NCBI GenBank assembly: GCA_963070105.1
Contig: OY718807.1
Span: 9,052,483 to 9,116,482, forward strand
DNA from: Litomosoides sigmodontis
Lineage: Eukaryota; Nematoda; Chromadorea; Rhabditida; Onchocercidae
Direction: 5' to 3'
DNA: 64,000 bases
Below are positions 13,101-26,569 of this stretch, piece after piece; positions within the stretch are counted from its first letter, which is position 1, and every line of letters starts with the position of its first letter. The position numbers and the translations under genes were made by a program. A model generated the notes under the pieces. The model ran no database searches and was not told the DNA's origin. It saw nothing but the letters and a program-made list of their open reading frames with translations.

Positions 13101-14570
13101 TAAATTATCAATTATTACATACTATCATCACTAGCAATCATATCAGCTAGTCGTTTAGTTCGTTTTTCTTTTTCTTCTTTTGTTTTATTTGTGATTTGAA
13201 AGTTTCTTTCACTCCTCACTTACCTCCTCGGCAAATTAATGATCAGTTCAATTTTCAGTGAGTGAGCTCAAATGATATGCAAAAAAATTTCCGTCCTCTC
13301 TTTGACCTTTCATTTGTGAGGTAGAAAAAAAAAATGAGTGAATGAACCCATTTGGTTGTTTGTGGTCATCTCGTTTACGACGGACAATAATCGTTATCTT
13401 TCATGGTACCACAACGTGTCTCTCTCTGTCCATTTCAATCGGACATTTTATAACCCAAATAATTCATTCGTCCATTTTCTCTGCTGTGAATTCTCCATAA
13501 CTCATTATCATCGCTATCACCCATTGTCATTATCTTCATTCGTTATCATTTGCTATCAGTGCAATAATCTTAGCAGCATTTTCAAAGAAGCAAAAAACAT
13601 TCGATTATTGCTTTTTTTTTCCAAATTTTCAAAAATTACTCATTTACACAAATTCGAAAGGAAAATCAATTCTAATTGTACAGGTTCAAAATGATAATTT
13701 AATTATTGTTAATAAATAGCGACATTATTTTTCACCATTTTTAGATATTTCTTTTAATTACAATTGTTATTTAACAATTTTTGATGAAATTATTTCGCTT
13801 TTCATTTGCTTTTGTGAATTTTTTTTGCAAAAAATGCTTTGCGTGCAATGTAAAATTAGTAAAATGTAAAGCTAATTTTTAGTTATAAAATAATTTTTCT
13901 TAATCATTAATTCTTCGTGAAATAATGGGTGACGCAATGTGAAATTTATCAAATATGATGCAAAATTTAATTTGTAAGATAATAATTTTAGTAATTTTCA
14001 ATGAAAAAGTGAACGAACAAGCAAACGCATTGAGTGAAGCGAAAGAAAGCAAACAACAGCTGTTCGTTCCTCACTTCTTCAACAACTTCCCAGCTAATCA
14101 ACGAAAATTTTGAGGGCAACTCGGACGAAGAAAGCAGAGCGAAACGAATTCGATGTTTTTAGTTTTTGATTTCTTTTTCTAAAAATATTTCAAATGCGTT
14201 TTTCCTATGCAATTCAAATTAGTCATAAATTACAAAAAATTTCACTTTTACTATTCTAAACAAACAGTTCGAGAAGCTCTGCAAAAGCGATTGAATTTTC
14301 GCTGAAAAAACAAAATGTTGGTTTGAATTTTTTTGATTTTTCTTTTAAAAATATTTCAAAAAATTCTTTATTATGTAATTTAATTAATTTATTGCAAGTT
14401 AACAAACCAAAGAATTCCACCTTTGCAATTTTGAACAGGAACTTTCGAAATTCCTCTAAAAATTTGAAATATATTTTTCACTTTGTGCTGTAGAAATATG
14501 CAAATGTTTGAATAAATTGCAATGAATTGAATATGTATGTGCATGCGTTCGTGCGTGAATGCGTGCGTCC

Positions 14571-14622
14571 GTGTGTCTGTGTGTGTGTGTGTGTGTGTGT
14601 GTCTGTGTGTGTGTGTGTGTGT
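14571..14622. repeat. GT microsatellite with CT interruptions
   Basis: GT array of about 50 bp broken twice by CT. Produces a spurious Val/Cys-rich open frame. Confidence 0.9.
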
Positions 14623-17600
14623 ATGAGTGTGCGTGGAATGATCTTAAAAGATAAATGTTGCTGTGAAGGTTACGCTTTTGAACATTGCCATACCATTAAA
14701 TACAATAAGTGTATTCATTTATGCAAATTTTAACATAAATGGAGAATTGCATGGAAAATTGGATGAATAATACGTGTGCATTCATTCATTCATTCACTCA
14801 TCCACCCATTCAGCCAATTCGATTTTATTTACAATTTTAATGGAAAATTTTTGAGTGCTATTAATGAGAATAAAATTATACCATCGTCAGCGAGCCATTT
14901 TATTATTTTCTGGTTTATAATTTACTTTGCGCTTTTGCCATATCAACCTCTATGATTATCTTTTCATTTGAGCAAGCCTCTTTTTTTTACGGTGAAGACT
15001 ATTCACCTAATTAAACTTTATTTTGACTTCAATCATCACCTCATTAAATTTAAAATATAACCCATTCGTGGCGGTCACTTTATAAATGAGGAAATAATAT
15101 GAAAACTAATGAAGTGAGTGTTAATTTTGCTTGTTGAGAATGGATTAAAAATTCTCGTGTTTTCTTTCACATTACTTGGTTTTTTCGGTAGCGATGGCAA
15201 GCAAAGTTTTGGTTGTAAGATCCGGAAAACCGGAAATACATGATGTTGGGATTTTACGTTTCACCACTGCTATTCACCGAAATATTCCATTACATATTGA
15301 GCAAACGCTCGATACTTGCACCGCTATTTATTTTTTTAATTAGCAAATTGCTTTCTAAAAATTGACAAAATGAATTTTAAAATTCAGACTTTCAACTAAT
15401 TTACGTAGTGTACTTTAAAATGGCAAATATTTCGTTTTTATTAAAAAATATCCAAATTATCTTCAAGGTATTACTTGTACTTTTTTTAAAAAAATTCTTA
15501 TCTTCGATTTATAATTAATCAAAATTTATTAGTCCTCTAAAGGAACCTTCTTTTTCAATTTACAATAATTTATAGGCACCAAAGCAACATACCTACAATA
15601 ACGGAAGGTTTATTTTAATTTTTTTTTCAACTCAAATTAACCGCAATTTATCAATTTCCGCTATTAATTTATTTGCTTGAGAATTTTAAGGCGGTTAATT
15701 AATCATTTTATATAATTTTATTATTTATTACCACTTTAAGTTTGAAATTTTTATGGTATAGTTTTTTGCAAAACAAATTTTTGTCAAATTTTATTTCCCA
15801 TTTTCCTCCTAAACAAATTACCTCTTTTTACTATTTCATTTCGAAATACTGTTTCGCTGCGAATTCCATTCAAAATTTCAATTATGAATTCACATAAATG
15901 TAATTGATTATTTTTCAATCAAAGAAGTCCCCTTCGATTCTGCGACATCTTTCTCGTTTGATTACACTAAAAAAGCGAAAAGTTTCCTTTCACACTCATT
16001 TCTTTTTCACATTTCGTTCGAACTTCACCTGTAATTATTGTTCAATTTATGCCTAATCCATACGCGTGTGTAATAATACAAAAAAGAATTTAAATGATAA
16101 AATTTTAAATTTAATCATTTTGGGGAAAAAAAAAGCTTAACTCATTTAGTGGTTAATGAATGCGTTCCTTTTTTTTTTTTGACATATTCCATTTACCTAA
16201 GCTAAACTCATCCTTCTTTTCGCATTCCTTCCTAATTGTCGTCAATTTTGTTTTTTCATTCTCAATGCATGAAAATAAACGAGCTTCTTGCTGTGAATTT
16301 TTTTTTTCTGAAATTTCTTTGATTCAAGTCAATCCTTACTTAAAGATTTCATAGCATTTACAAATACGTGGAAAACTTACTGCTCGCCGTTTCCGAATTA
16401 CAGTGATTGATTATCGTCGTATTATTTGCAGGAAAGGAAAAAAAAAAGCGGAAAACAAAGGACAGACGGGAATGCAAGTTCACCACCGGTTGAAAACGCA
16501 TATGTCACATTTCATTGTCGTTTCCTTTCTTTTATTTCCCTTTTCAATTTTTTTTTTAAAGAAAAAAAAGCAATCCAAAAAGGGAAAAATTTATTTTTGG
16601 CAAATAATTGTTTGCTGCTAATTAAAATGGCATAACACTTAGCGAATTCAATTTCGTTTTTTCCTTTTCGACCTAAAACCTTTTATTTTTACCATTGCTA
16701 ATTTCTTTTTTTGCTTAACGTATTTTTTTTTTAAAGAAAAAAAAAATTTATAAAATATGCAAAAAGAAAGGAGTGGTTTTTTCTTTTCTCTCTCAACAAT
16801 AATTATATAAAACAGTGACAATTTTTCAGTGAATGGTATCTTATCATATATTACGACTGCTGCTAATTTTGTTAGGGAAAGTTTTGAAATTTCATTTTAG
16901 TATTACGGAAATTTTTTTGTAAGTCACGCAAGGATTACGTGATTCACCACTAATTTCTCTAGGAATTATCGGATCTAAGTCTAATTACCATTGCTAGTAA
17001 TGCATGGATTTATTGTTAATTTCGTTTGCATTAAGTACTTCAAAAAATAAGCCAAAAATTCTAATAAATTTAGCACATATACAGTTTAACAAACTAACGA
17101 ACAAAGGAAAAGTTAAAAATTAAGGAAAAAACTTTAAAAATCATTTTCATCCTTTTTTGCTTTTCCCGCCACAAAAAAAACCACATAGAAAGTCAGACAA
17201 TGAAAAAAGGTAGCGATAAATTTTGTTAATTGAAATGTAAATAGTTTTGAAGTTTTAAAAAATTGCAAAATTTACTTATTTCTAAAATATTATTTTAAAG
17301 AAGTTGCACGAGCAATTTGTATGTTTAGTTTTAGCAAGAAAAATTTGACATGAACTTCTTTTTTTGGAATTCGTTCTTGAATGGATGAAAGATGGAAAAT
17401 TTGCTAAACTTTTCTGAATTTTACAAATTCACGACAGGAAGCATTGGTTTGTTGAAGCCGTTTATTTTATTTTATTTCTAAAAAAAATTGCTTTGAATGG
17501 AAAAAAAGTTGATGAAATTAGCTAAAGGTCACCGATCTTTCCTTTCAACCGCCCACTTTTTCATTGATTTCACTTTAGCAAAACAAAATTAAAAAAGCTT

Positions 17601-20232
17601 TAAATTTCAATTCTAATTGCGCGGTTATCTTTCCTCTTTTCTTTCTAAATAAATTCAAAGGGAGCATTGAAATGAATTTTTTGTCTTGCATGGAATAGAA
17701 ATGCAAATGGCAATAAATAAAAGATTTGCTGAAAGAAAATGATTTCTATCGCTGTGATTAATTTTTCGTAGTAAATTTGCTTTTTGAAATACTAATATTT
17801 GCATTTTATTGCTTGTTAAACAATGCGGAAGTTTAAGCGCCTAATCATTTCGAAAAATTTGATTATTATTGAAATTATTGTGGAATAATTGATATGCGCG
17901 TGGTTTTCAAATTAACTTTTTCATTGTTGTCAACATTGGCATTTGCATTGTTCACTGAGCCAACTCATCTTAAATTTCAAATTTAAAATAATTACTGTAT
18001 CAAACGGAATTTGAGTATTTTTCGCCTCAGTGAACAATGAAAATTGTACCATTAATGAATGCAATCCGTTAGTGCGCCCTAAATTCAAATAAAGCCAACT
18101 TTTTTGTGAAAAATCAATGCATTGGAAATTGAATTTGAAATTAATGAAATGAATTGGAAAGCATTATAGGAGCATTTCCCTCTTTTTTTTTTCTTTCTAA
18201 ATTATCCGTTCAAAAAAAAAGTGAAATGAAGCAAACACGTTATTTTTTATTTGATCTTACCAATTTCACGTTATTTTTGCTAACTTCTTTCATCACTTCC
18301 GCTCTCAAACAAAGCAAAGAACAAATTATCACTTATTGCTAATTTCAAATTATCATTTATCACCAAATATCATCAATTTACATGTACTCTTGCAAAACTA
18401 AACTTAAATAATTTTTTATTTCATTTAATTTTAATTTCTTAGATAGGAAGCAAAAGTTCGATTCGACAAGTTCGTCTGTGCATGACGTGTTTTATTTGCG
18501 TACTATTAGCTGAAAGCATGCAATGCGCATATTTTACATGCAAAAATTATCTCATCAACTTTTCCCATTTCCAGGAGTTATGTGAAGTCGATAAGGTTGG
18601 AAATTAACATTAATTCATTATTTTGCATGTTAGAATTGCTATTTGAAAATTTTTTCAACTTCAACACTTTAAATTTTGAATTTCGCGAGAGTGTACGTGT
18701 AATTGCATGAACGGAGCAATAAATGAAATAAGTTAAATGCTATAGCACTAGGAGATCTTGCAGTGTGCGTGTGCGTGTGCGTATGCGTGTGCGTGCGTGC
18801 GTGTGTGCGTGCGGCGTCTTACAATATCAATTAGTAGGTAGCAACCCTTGACCTGTTTGTTGCAGTGAATTTCACTATCCGACGCAACCTCTCTCTCTCC
18901 TTGCGAAGTGCAATTTTGAAAAGTAAACAACGTATTGTAAGATTTCCAGTGCTAACTTATGCCAATGCAAGATTGACCTCAATTGACCTCTGTTTTCTTT
19001 TTTTTTTTTTTTAGCAAAATTCGTTTTTTTCTCTCGAACAACTAATAACGGTTCATTGTTGCATTAAGTGGTAATTTAAAATTTAAGATTTATTGCTAAA
19101 TTTAAGAAATTATGTGAAATTTAACTATTTCTAACAAACAACTCAATGTAATAATTGCTATAACATTTTTTTTTTAATTCTTTATAATTCATGAAATAAG
19201 GGGAAAAAAAATAAATTTTGCTGTAAAGACATATTTGTACGGTAAATTTTAGATTTCATTTGTTTTCGAAACATTGCAGTGATACGCTGATAAGATAGAA
19301 CTTACACTGTTAGCAATTTGGTCGTTCCAAAAACGAATTCTATCATTTAATGCTAATTTATTCAAAAAATGTTAGTGTTCATTGTTAATAATTCATTTTG
19401 TTTCATTTCATATTTGAATTTTTAAATTGAAAAAGTTAGATATGTATTGCTGGGAATTTTTTTGTAACTTCATACTAATAATTAAATTTTTTTTTTAGAA
19501 AAAATGATCATGTTTTAATGTGCTATCGACTTTTGTCTAATAATTTCTTGCTATCGTTGCTATTATTTATTATTGTTATTAATTATTTCTATTTCAATTT
19601 TAGAAGTTAACTTTTACGCTTCTAATATTTCAGATGATTGCATGTAGCGCTCATTTCAAAAATGAAATGTTCATTTTCAACAACAACTCAGAAGAGGTAG
19701 TGAAATTATTAGCAACAGAAGAGAGTAGGCAAAAATTAAAATTTGCGAAAAAGCGATGTTCTATTTTTAGTGAATTTTTTCTCATTCGAAAATTTTATTA
19801 AATTAAAAAAAAAAAAGAGAAACAACAACTGACATTGTTCAGCAATAATTGGAGTCTTTCTTCAGTTAAATTAATTCATATGCTAACAGCAAAGGATATG
19901 AGAGAGGGAACGAGTGAGGAAGTAAAATATTACTGTAAAAAAAATGCATAATTCATTGTTAAAAGAAGATGGCAATAGTTGAAATGAATTAAAAATTCAA
20001 GATTTGTCGTAGTTTTCTTTTCCCCTCTTCTTTTACACACAAATACACACTCTCTCTCTCTCTCTCTCATCAGGTCATATCATTTGTTTCGCCTTCATTG
20101 ACCCGTGCAGTGCAGTTCTAGCTAGCTCATCTACCTTATAACTCAAAGAACCTTCCGTTTATTTACACATTATATTTATTCAAACTTTCCGTAGCGATGA
20201 GAAGATGGGAAATGATCGATAGTTGGAGGATT

Positions 20233-20988
20233 TTACGGAGAATCAGACCGGAAAGTAAAATGATGGATAATGGATATTTCCTGAATGTTGTTTGACGATT
20301 TTGTGACCTCCGTAAACGAAAGGTAAATAGTGCGACACTCTTGCTTGTAACGAATCATTTCATCTTCCCCCCCCCTCTTCCCCCTCTTCCCCCTCCTCTT
20401 CCCCCTCCTCTTCCCCCTCCTCTTCCCCCTCCTCTTCCCCCTCCTCTTCCCCCTCCTCTTCCCCCTCCTCTTCCCCCTCCTCTTCCCCCTCTTCTTTCCC
20501 ATACAGTCATTAATTATTATCCTATTTGTTGTTTTAAAATTTCTACCAAATATATATGTAAATGTATTATTCACCGTTCCTCTAGCTTTTGTTGACTTCT
20601 TTTGAATTAGTTTAAGAAACGTGATCAGCAAGATTATTAGTGTTAATTTTTGAGAAATTTTTAAATTTAAAACATTGCTATCAGTAACTGAATGGTTCAG
20701 GTGTTCAGAGAGAAAGAGAGACGGAGTGGTGCTTGAACGAGCTGTTTGAACTTTTATGGAAACAATAATTTTGTTCCCAAACTCATAGCATCGAAATTTT
20801 ACCTGAAAAGAAAAAATAAAAGAGAGAGAGAAAAGGTTGGTAATCCACTCGTACGTGTACGTTTCCGTTGCTAACTTCATTTTTTCTCGTTTTCCTAAAA
20901 TTGTATGATTGGATTGGTCTGATTGATTTGCTGATGCAATCTTAGAGCTTCTACCATACCTGTCAAATTTGATGAAAATGAACAACAA
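20233..20988 (-). CDS. Doubtful long ORF containing a Gly-Lys-Arg-Arg repeat
   Basis: This is the longest open frame in the window (251 codons). About 130 bp of it is the C-rich 12-bp minisatellite read as repeated GKRR, which has no stops. The flanking 490 bp and 120 bp are ordinary-complexity sequence that also stays open, which is unusual at this AT content. Minus-strand acceptor-like sites (TTTTCTTTTCAG near 20800; TTTGACAG near 20960) lie inside it. I recognise no domain, and the Met-proximal part looks arbitrary. It may be a real exon cluster, a relic or chance. The call rests only on length. Confidence 0.2.
   Translation of the reverse strand: MLFIFIKFDRYGRSSKIASANQSDQSNHTILGKREKMKLATETYTYEWITNLFSLSFIFSFQVKFRCYEFGNKIIVSIKVQTARSSTTPSLFLSEHLNHSVTDSNVLNLKISQKLTLIILLITFLKLIQKKSTKARGTVNNTFTYIFGRNFKTTNRIIINDCMGKKRGKRRGKRRGKRRGKRRGKRRGKRRGKRRGKRRGKRGKRGGEDEMIRYKQECRTIYLSFTEVTKSSNNIQEISIIHHFTFRSDSP
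20363..20492. repeat. 12-bp C-rich minisatellite
   Basis: About ten copies of a CCCCCTCCTCTT-type unit on the plus strand, preceded by C9 and shorter CCCCCTCTT units. All three minus-strand frames are stop-free here. Confidence 0.95.
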
Positions 20989-21101
20989 TCACACACTGAA
21001 CCAACCAAATAATTATTTCTCGCTCTCTCCTCCCTTTCTTTCCCTCTCTCCCTCTCTCTCGTTTGACATCATTTTTAAAATTTTTCATTTTATTTTATTC
21101 G

Positions 21102-21964
21102 TAATGTATTTTTACGATATGATTTTATGGCATTTCTGTATACAATTACTCCGTGCTACTTTATGTGAAAAGGATATTGTCCGGAAAAGGAAGCCATTAA
21201 TTCCGGATGGCCTTGAGTTTGACAATGCGTGTACGTCGTACAGTAAGTGCAAAATTACACGGTGAATCCAAAAATTTATTGTCAGTAAATTATTTTTACG
21301 GGTAAACTGAAAATTTGATGAATTGAAAACATACAGTTTTGAAATAATTCACTCAAAATTACGAGTATATCAGTTTGATCATTGTTAATACCTGAAATTT
21401 TATGCTAATTTTGAATTACACCGTTACCATTGTGTAAATATGCGTGAAATTTGATAACTGTTTGAAGTATTTCATGAAAATTTAATTTTTCACTTCTTTT
21501 CTGCGCAATTTTTTTTACGTTAAAAATTATAAAATACTTTAGCACATTCATTAGTAACCCATTAGTAAATTAACATTGAAACTTGCTTATGTATCACCTT
21601 TTCTCTCTCTCTCTCTCTCTATCTCTCTCCATATTTCTGTAAATTTTTCTAAGCAAAAATTATTCGCTAAATGTTTCAACATACATTTAACGTTAAATTT
21701 TTTGTTCAACGACCTCTTAAATCATAATTTCTTTAACAATTTAAACGAAGCAAAGTAGTGAGAATGAAACTTTGTCGGAAAGTTTCTGATTTTGCTTTGG
21801 GTCTGTTGTTTGCTATGTCCTAGGACGGATTCACGCAGCCTACTATAGCTTGTCAGGAGCTTATCCGATTTCTTTCGTTTACCGAGTTACGGTATGATAG
21901 AAGTGGTGCGATTGCTGACGAAGGATATAGCTTATTAATAGATAGTTCATTAGCAGAGCAATAG
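21102..21964 (+). other. Coding-like island, possible small gene
   Basis: An open stretch ends at a strong donor (GTAAGT at 21242). In one frame it reads KDIVRKRKPLIPDGLEFDNA before the donor. In another an ATG six codons upstream gives MRVRRT exactly at the junction. A plausible acceptor (TATGTCCTAG) precedes 21825. From there the frame that continues MRVRRT stays open for 46 codons (IACQELIRFLSFTELRYDRS, later YSLLIDSSLAEQ) to a TAG near 21963. Composition is more balanced than the surroundings up to about 22090. No family is recognised. It may be a small two-exon gene, part of a larger gene or a relic. Confidence 0.3.
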
Positions 21965-23507
21965 CTCGTAGCACAATGTAAGAAGTTCACACGTACGTGG
22001 TGGTACGAATAAGCCGTGTTGGATCGGATGGAGGATGTTGGCGGGGCGACTGATAAGAAAGGATGAGAAGCTGAATTTAGTAAGAATCGGTTGGTAAAGA
22101 GGCTAAGGTTCAGTTGACTAGCACCACGTACGAGGACTGCTTTAACTGTTTACTACAATTTAGGCATTTGAGACGGATGATTGATAATGCTAATGGAAGA
22201 AGTACAGTAATTGGAAGAAGTACAGAAGAAGTAAGAAGTACAGTTACAGTAATTAACATGCAAGAGAAGCTAATACATTGCTGGTGAAATGGGTGCCTTT
22301 GGCAACAACGGTTAAACAGATATCTAACTTGTAAATGAATTGTAATTAACTGTAAGGCTACAGCTAAGTTGCTGTCATCAGAGTAGCTGGGAAAGTAAGT
22401 AATAATATTTTCGAATTTTCGACAAACTTCGTAATTTGTGCTAAAACGAAAAGTAACAATTTGCTGCATTGGCATTACTTTTCTTTTTACGAGTATTTAT
22501 ACAGCAATTATTTGTAATTACAATTATTCCTGCAATATTTGCCTTTTTGGATTTGATCGAAGTTTGCTTCTACGACGTTGCATCTCCCCCACTGGGCTGT
22601 CCATCCGGTGGTTCTTTTTTCATCTTCAAATTTCACTCCTACAAATATTACTCAAATGATGCTTTGTTAGAAGTCTCAATTAATGAATTTCGGAGAGTGA
22701 ATTCATTTTTCATTCAAAATTCACCACCAATCATTTATTTCACTATTTTAACATTGCCAAATAAAGAATTTTGTCTAAAAAATATCCAATTTTGATTGGT
22801 TAGCTTATCACACTTCGTCGTAACTTTTATTGCATTCATGTTGTTCGATAGGATTTAGATGGAATAAGCGGATGTGAAGTGGCTGGACTTAAAGTACCCC
22901 ATTACTGTATTATTTTACGTACTGTACTACCGTACTGCTTTCATTTGTTGTTTTTATCGCCCGCACATTGTTTTATGACACGTAATTTTTTATTGCTATA
23001 TTGATAAAGTGCTGCATTACTGTATAAATGAAGAACTATTGATGTGAGATCAAAGAAAAATTTTAATAAATTTCAAATTTATTACACATGCTATTAGCTG
23101 ATTAAAGCTTTAATTAATATATCACTTTTAAAATTTTACATTAAAGTTTAGTAATTATCTCAAAATTTCCTTTTGTTAATTTCAATAAATTTGATGCGAT
23201 AATCATGAACTATAATTCATCCTTGTAAGTTGCATATATTGTTTCGAGTTTTGCAATCGAATATTTTAATTTTCATACTAATTTTTTCAAGCTTTTTTTC
23301 GCTCGCCTTCAAAGCACTTTTCACTTGTTCATTTGTTTCATAATTAATTTACGCAAATTATTTGTGTTTTAGAATGAAATTTAAAGTTAGATTCTAAAAT
23401 GGTAATTAATTTCTGCGAAATTCATTTTAATGCATTTATTTCGTCGTTGCGAAATATCGTTTTTTTTTCGCCCACGAAATGTGTTTTATAAATTTAAAAA
23501 TTTTCAG

Positions 23508-25016
23508 ATGAATTTTCAACGACAGTTTTGCTTTCATTGGTGGTGCTGTTTGCTCATTACTACTGCATTATGCGATCATTATGAGTTTCATCTTCCGTCA
23601 TCATTATCATCATCGTTGTCATCGTCATCGTCATCATCGTCATCGTCATCCTCCTCCTATCTTCGGAGATTAACAGACCGCGATAGCTCAATGCACGATC
23701 GTAGTGGAATGCATAGAATTATGAGTAAGTATTTGAATATTGAATTCCAATATTTTTAATTAATATTTTCACGATAATTTTTTACTGGAATTCAAAAAAT
23801 TGAGCAGAAATGGAAATGAAATATAAATAATTTTTGGCCAGTAATTTCATGATTCCTACAAAAGCGTACAGTAAAAAATTTTGCACTCCGTTGTAAGCCT
23901 TTTAAATATAATGAAATCAAAGAAGGAAAAATATTAAAAGAAAACTAATTGGCCATCGTTATCTTAAATGATCGAAGTCACAAAGGCTTAATTAATTAAT
24001 CTTTTTTTTTTGCTTTATTTTAAATTAACCGATAGGAGAAAAGAGAAGGAAGGAGATTGTTAAATTTACAGAAATTTATCATTATGATAATTTAACCGAT
24101 TGTGAAAGCGCATGTGAAATACCTTGTGGTACAACTTACGTAATTCGTAATGATATCGATGAACGACGACAATTCATTTGCATGCAACGTAAAGCACCCG
24201 TTGCTTCATCATTTATTAACATTACAACAACTGGCATTATTCCTTTCATCTTAGCGGCTGCACTAGTAAGTTTTAGCAAAAAAAAAAAATTTTTTTTGCT
24301 ATTTAAATTGGAATAGTTAGATTTGTTGTGATTGATAGAGAATTTCGTAAATCATTTTATCTATTAGTTTGCATTTTTTTTTGGAAGATTTTAGGATGCA
24401 AAATTCTTCTCGCATTAAATTTTAATGAAAAAGCAAATCACAAATAAAGTATTGCAATATAGTGCATTCAAGAGTTAAATCATAATATAAGTATGAAAAA
24501 ACCTTTTCATCTGTTTCTTTTTTCTTTTTTGAGAAGTATGATATGTTCAAAATTTTAATTGTAATATAAGACGATAAGATTAAATTGTACAAATTCCTCT
24601 TGCAAGAAGCACAACATACACGTAGCATAACGTGATATGATAAGACGCAAAGGTGAGAAAAAAAAACACTTGATCACTTAAAAAAAAACATAGCATATGC
24701 AGGAGTTAGATTTAAATTTGATTAATAAATTAAATTGCTTAGCTTAATTTTATCCTCAATAATTTTCGTTTACAATTTGAATACATTATTGGTGTAGGTA
24801 TCCCGCGATATACAGGTGTTCCAGATGTTATGCGGCTTGGTACTAATTACCTGTTGCTGTTGCGTTCGTTGCGGTTGCGCGTGCTGTCGACGGATGTGTC
24901 ACTCGAGAAATTCCTCGAATGACCCGCTGGTTAGTGGTGAATTCAGGGAGACGCTTGATTCAAAAGACATCGGATATTTGAGAAAGGAAGCTGACAGGAA
25001 AATTATTGCTGTATAG
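23508..25016 (+). CDS. Unrecognised type I membrane protein, signal peptide and Cys-rich juxtamembrane cluster
   Basis: Three exons join in frame: 23508-23724, 24036-24265, and 24798-25016 or 24816-25016. The ATG follows TTTTCAG directly, a textbook trans-splice acceptor, which decides the start. The product is 215 or 221 residues. The N-terminus reads MNFQRQFCFHWWCCLLITTA, a likely signal peptide. A Ser-rich stretch follows (TCA/TCG/TCC codons), then a basic patch. The ectodomain has four Cys (DCESACEIPCG and FICMQRK). The membrane segment follows: with the second acceptor, IIPFILAAAL runs straight into VFQMLCGLVLITCCCC and gives one long helix. Then come CVRCGCACCRR, a candidate palmitoylation cluster, and a tail of about 45 residues. 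I recognise no family. Structure and phasing make a real gene very likely. Confidence 0.8.
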
Positions 25017-26404
25017 TTTTATTTATTTCAAAAAAAAAAATCGTTTTTTCTTTTTTTGCAAAATTAAAAATGCTCATTTTATTTTATGTTACATTTGCAT
25101 AAACAAGTTTGCTAAATGAATTATTCATTATTATTATCATTATTACTGTTACTGTTATTAATTATAGCTATTATTTTTGTTATTATTATCGTTATTATTA
25201 CTACTATTATTAATTATTATTAGTACTATTACTATTGGACGATGTTTACTTGTTGTTGAACTGTAATAATTTAGTTTCTACCGTAACTCAACTAACTAAC
25301 CAAAGCAATTAAACTTCAAAGAGTATCGCTATTGTTGCTCAGAAATATTAGAATTTAGTGAATTTCAAACAATTAGCATCTCATTTCCTATCGGATATGT
25401 TAATAATTCAGGTGTTCTTTTCACGTACGTCTGCTAACGGTGTTTTTGCTTCATTTGCATAGATGTAACAAAGTCGTTGGCCAAGTGGTCATCTCATCTC
25501 TATCCGCTCTCACTTAGCTAATTGATTAAATATATTTTCGAAATTTTTCAATGATTTATTCAAATTATTTTCAAAAATGTGTTAAGTTTTTCACACTTTT
25601 TTTTAAACATAAAATGTATTTAATTCCTTTTTTTCCACTCTTAAATTTTTATGAATTCAATTTATTATACGAGGAGGAAGTTGGCGCTTACTCTGTCTGT
25701 CACTTATTTCTTTGATGTGCATTGATCTCTAAAGTTTCTCCGATGACCACTGCAATTAAATTTCATTCACCCTTGACCCTCAAGAGAAAGAGTAAAGCAA
25801 TTCAGTGCCATCTGATACTGTCGCATTTTCATTTTACTAAAAATATTTACAAGCGATAAATTTATCAATTTTCTAAGAAATGTTTGGTTCATCGAATAAA
25901 CTTACACACTCAATTCTTGTCATTTAATTTTTTTTTTGAACTTTGCAGTATTTCTTAATATTTGCCCAATTTGGATGTTATTCAGTAAGTGTACAATAAA
26001 CATTCATTCACTCATTCGAACTCTACAAATTTGAATGCAAAATACAAAACCTTAAGAATTGAAAAAAATGACAATCAAAATTTGATAATTTAACCCATTT
26101 AATACAAATTTAATTTGAACGGATTGTTATTAGCTTTGAAATAGGTGAAGAAAAAAAATAATAAATGTTCCTTTTTGGTATGACATAATTAAGCATTAGG
26201 AAATAGAAGAGAAAAAAAACTGCACCTGTTAATTGGAATATTTTAAAAATATTCAATTAATCCCTTTGATAATAATTTGTAAATTACGATCAGTTTAAAT
26301 ACATCATTTCTTCCGATCAAAAAAAAGGTTTATGCAAATTAACATTACTATAATATCAAAATTTTTTTCGTACTAAAAAACTTTCCCTTCTTATGTGCAT
26401 ATAA

Positions 26405-26418
26405 ATATAAATATATAA

Positions 26419-26512
<94 letters not shown>
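26405..26512. repeat. (AT)n microsatellite
   Basis: About 90 bp of pure AT repeat preceded by AAATAT variants. Continues after a 12-bp spacer into a CA array. Confidence 0.95.
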
Positions 26513-26515
<3 letters not shown>

Positions 26516-26521
26516 GGGCAG

Positions 26522-26524
<3 letters not shown>

Positions 26525-26569
<45 letters not shown>

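Larger units (their letters stand above)
7630..20230. other. Gene-poor AT-rich region
   Basis: Apart from microsatellites listed separately, I see no gene I can support. The region has many homopolymer runs and CT- or AG-rich tracts (for example 10687-10722, 10920-10970, 11347-11364, 12350-12395, 20050-20068). Short mixed-composition ORFs at 12199-12258 (19 codons) and 15194-15343 (49 codons) have no splice or family support. The long open frames at 9815-10202 come from trinucleotide repeats. Confidence 0.6.

Noticed and set aside
15194..15343. 49-codon ORF starting MASKVLVVRSGKPEI
   Set aside because: Mixed composition and an internal GTAAGA, but nothing to join it to; not enough to call a gene.
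22110..22475. 121-codon minus-strand ORF
   Set aside because: Partly made by a local AGAAGTACAG-type repeat; no splice signals, domain or clear start. Kept only as a possible relic.
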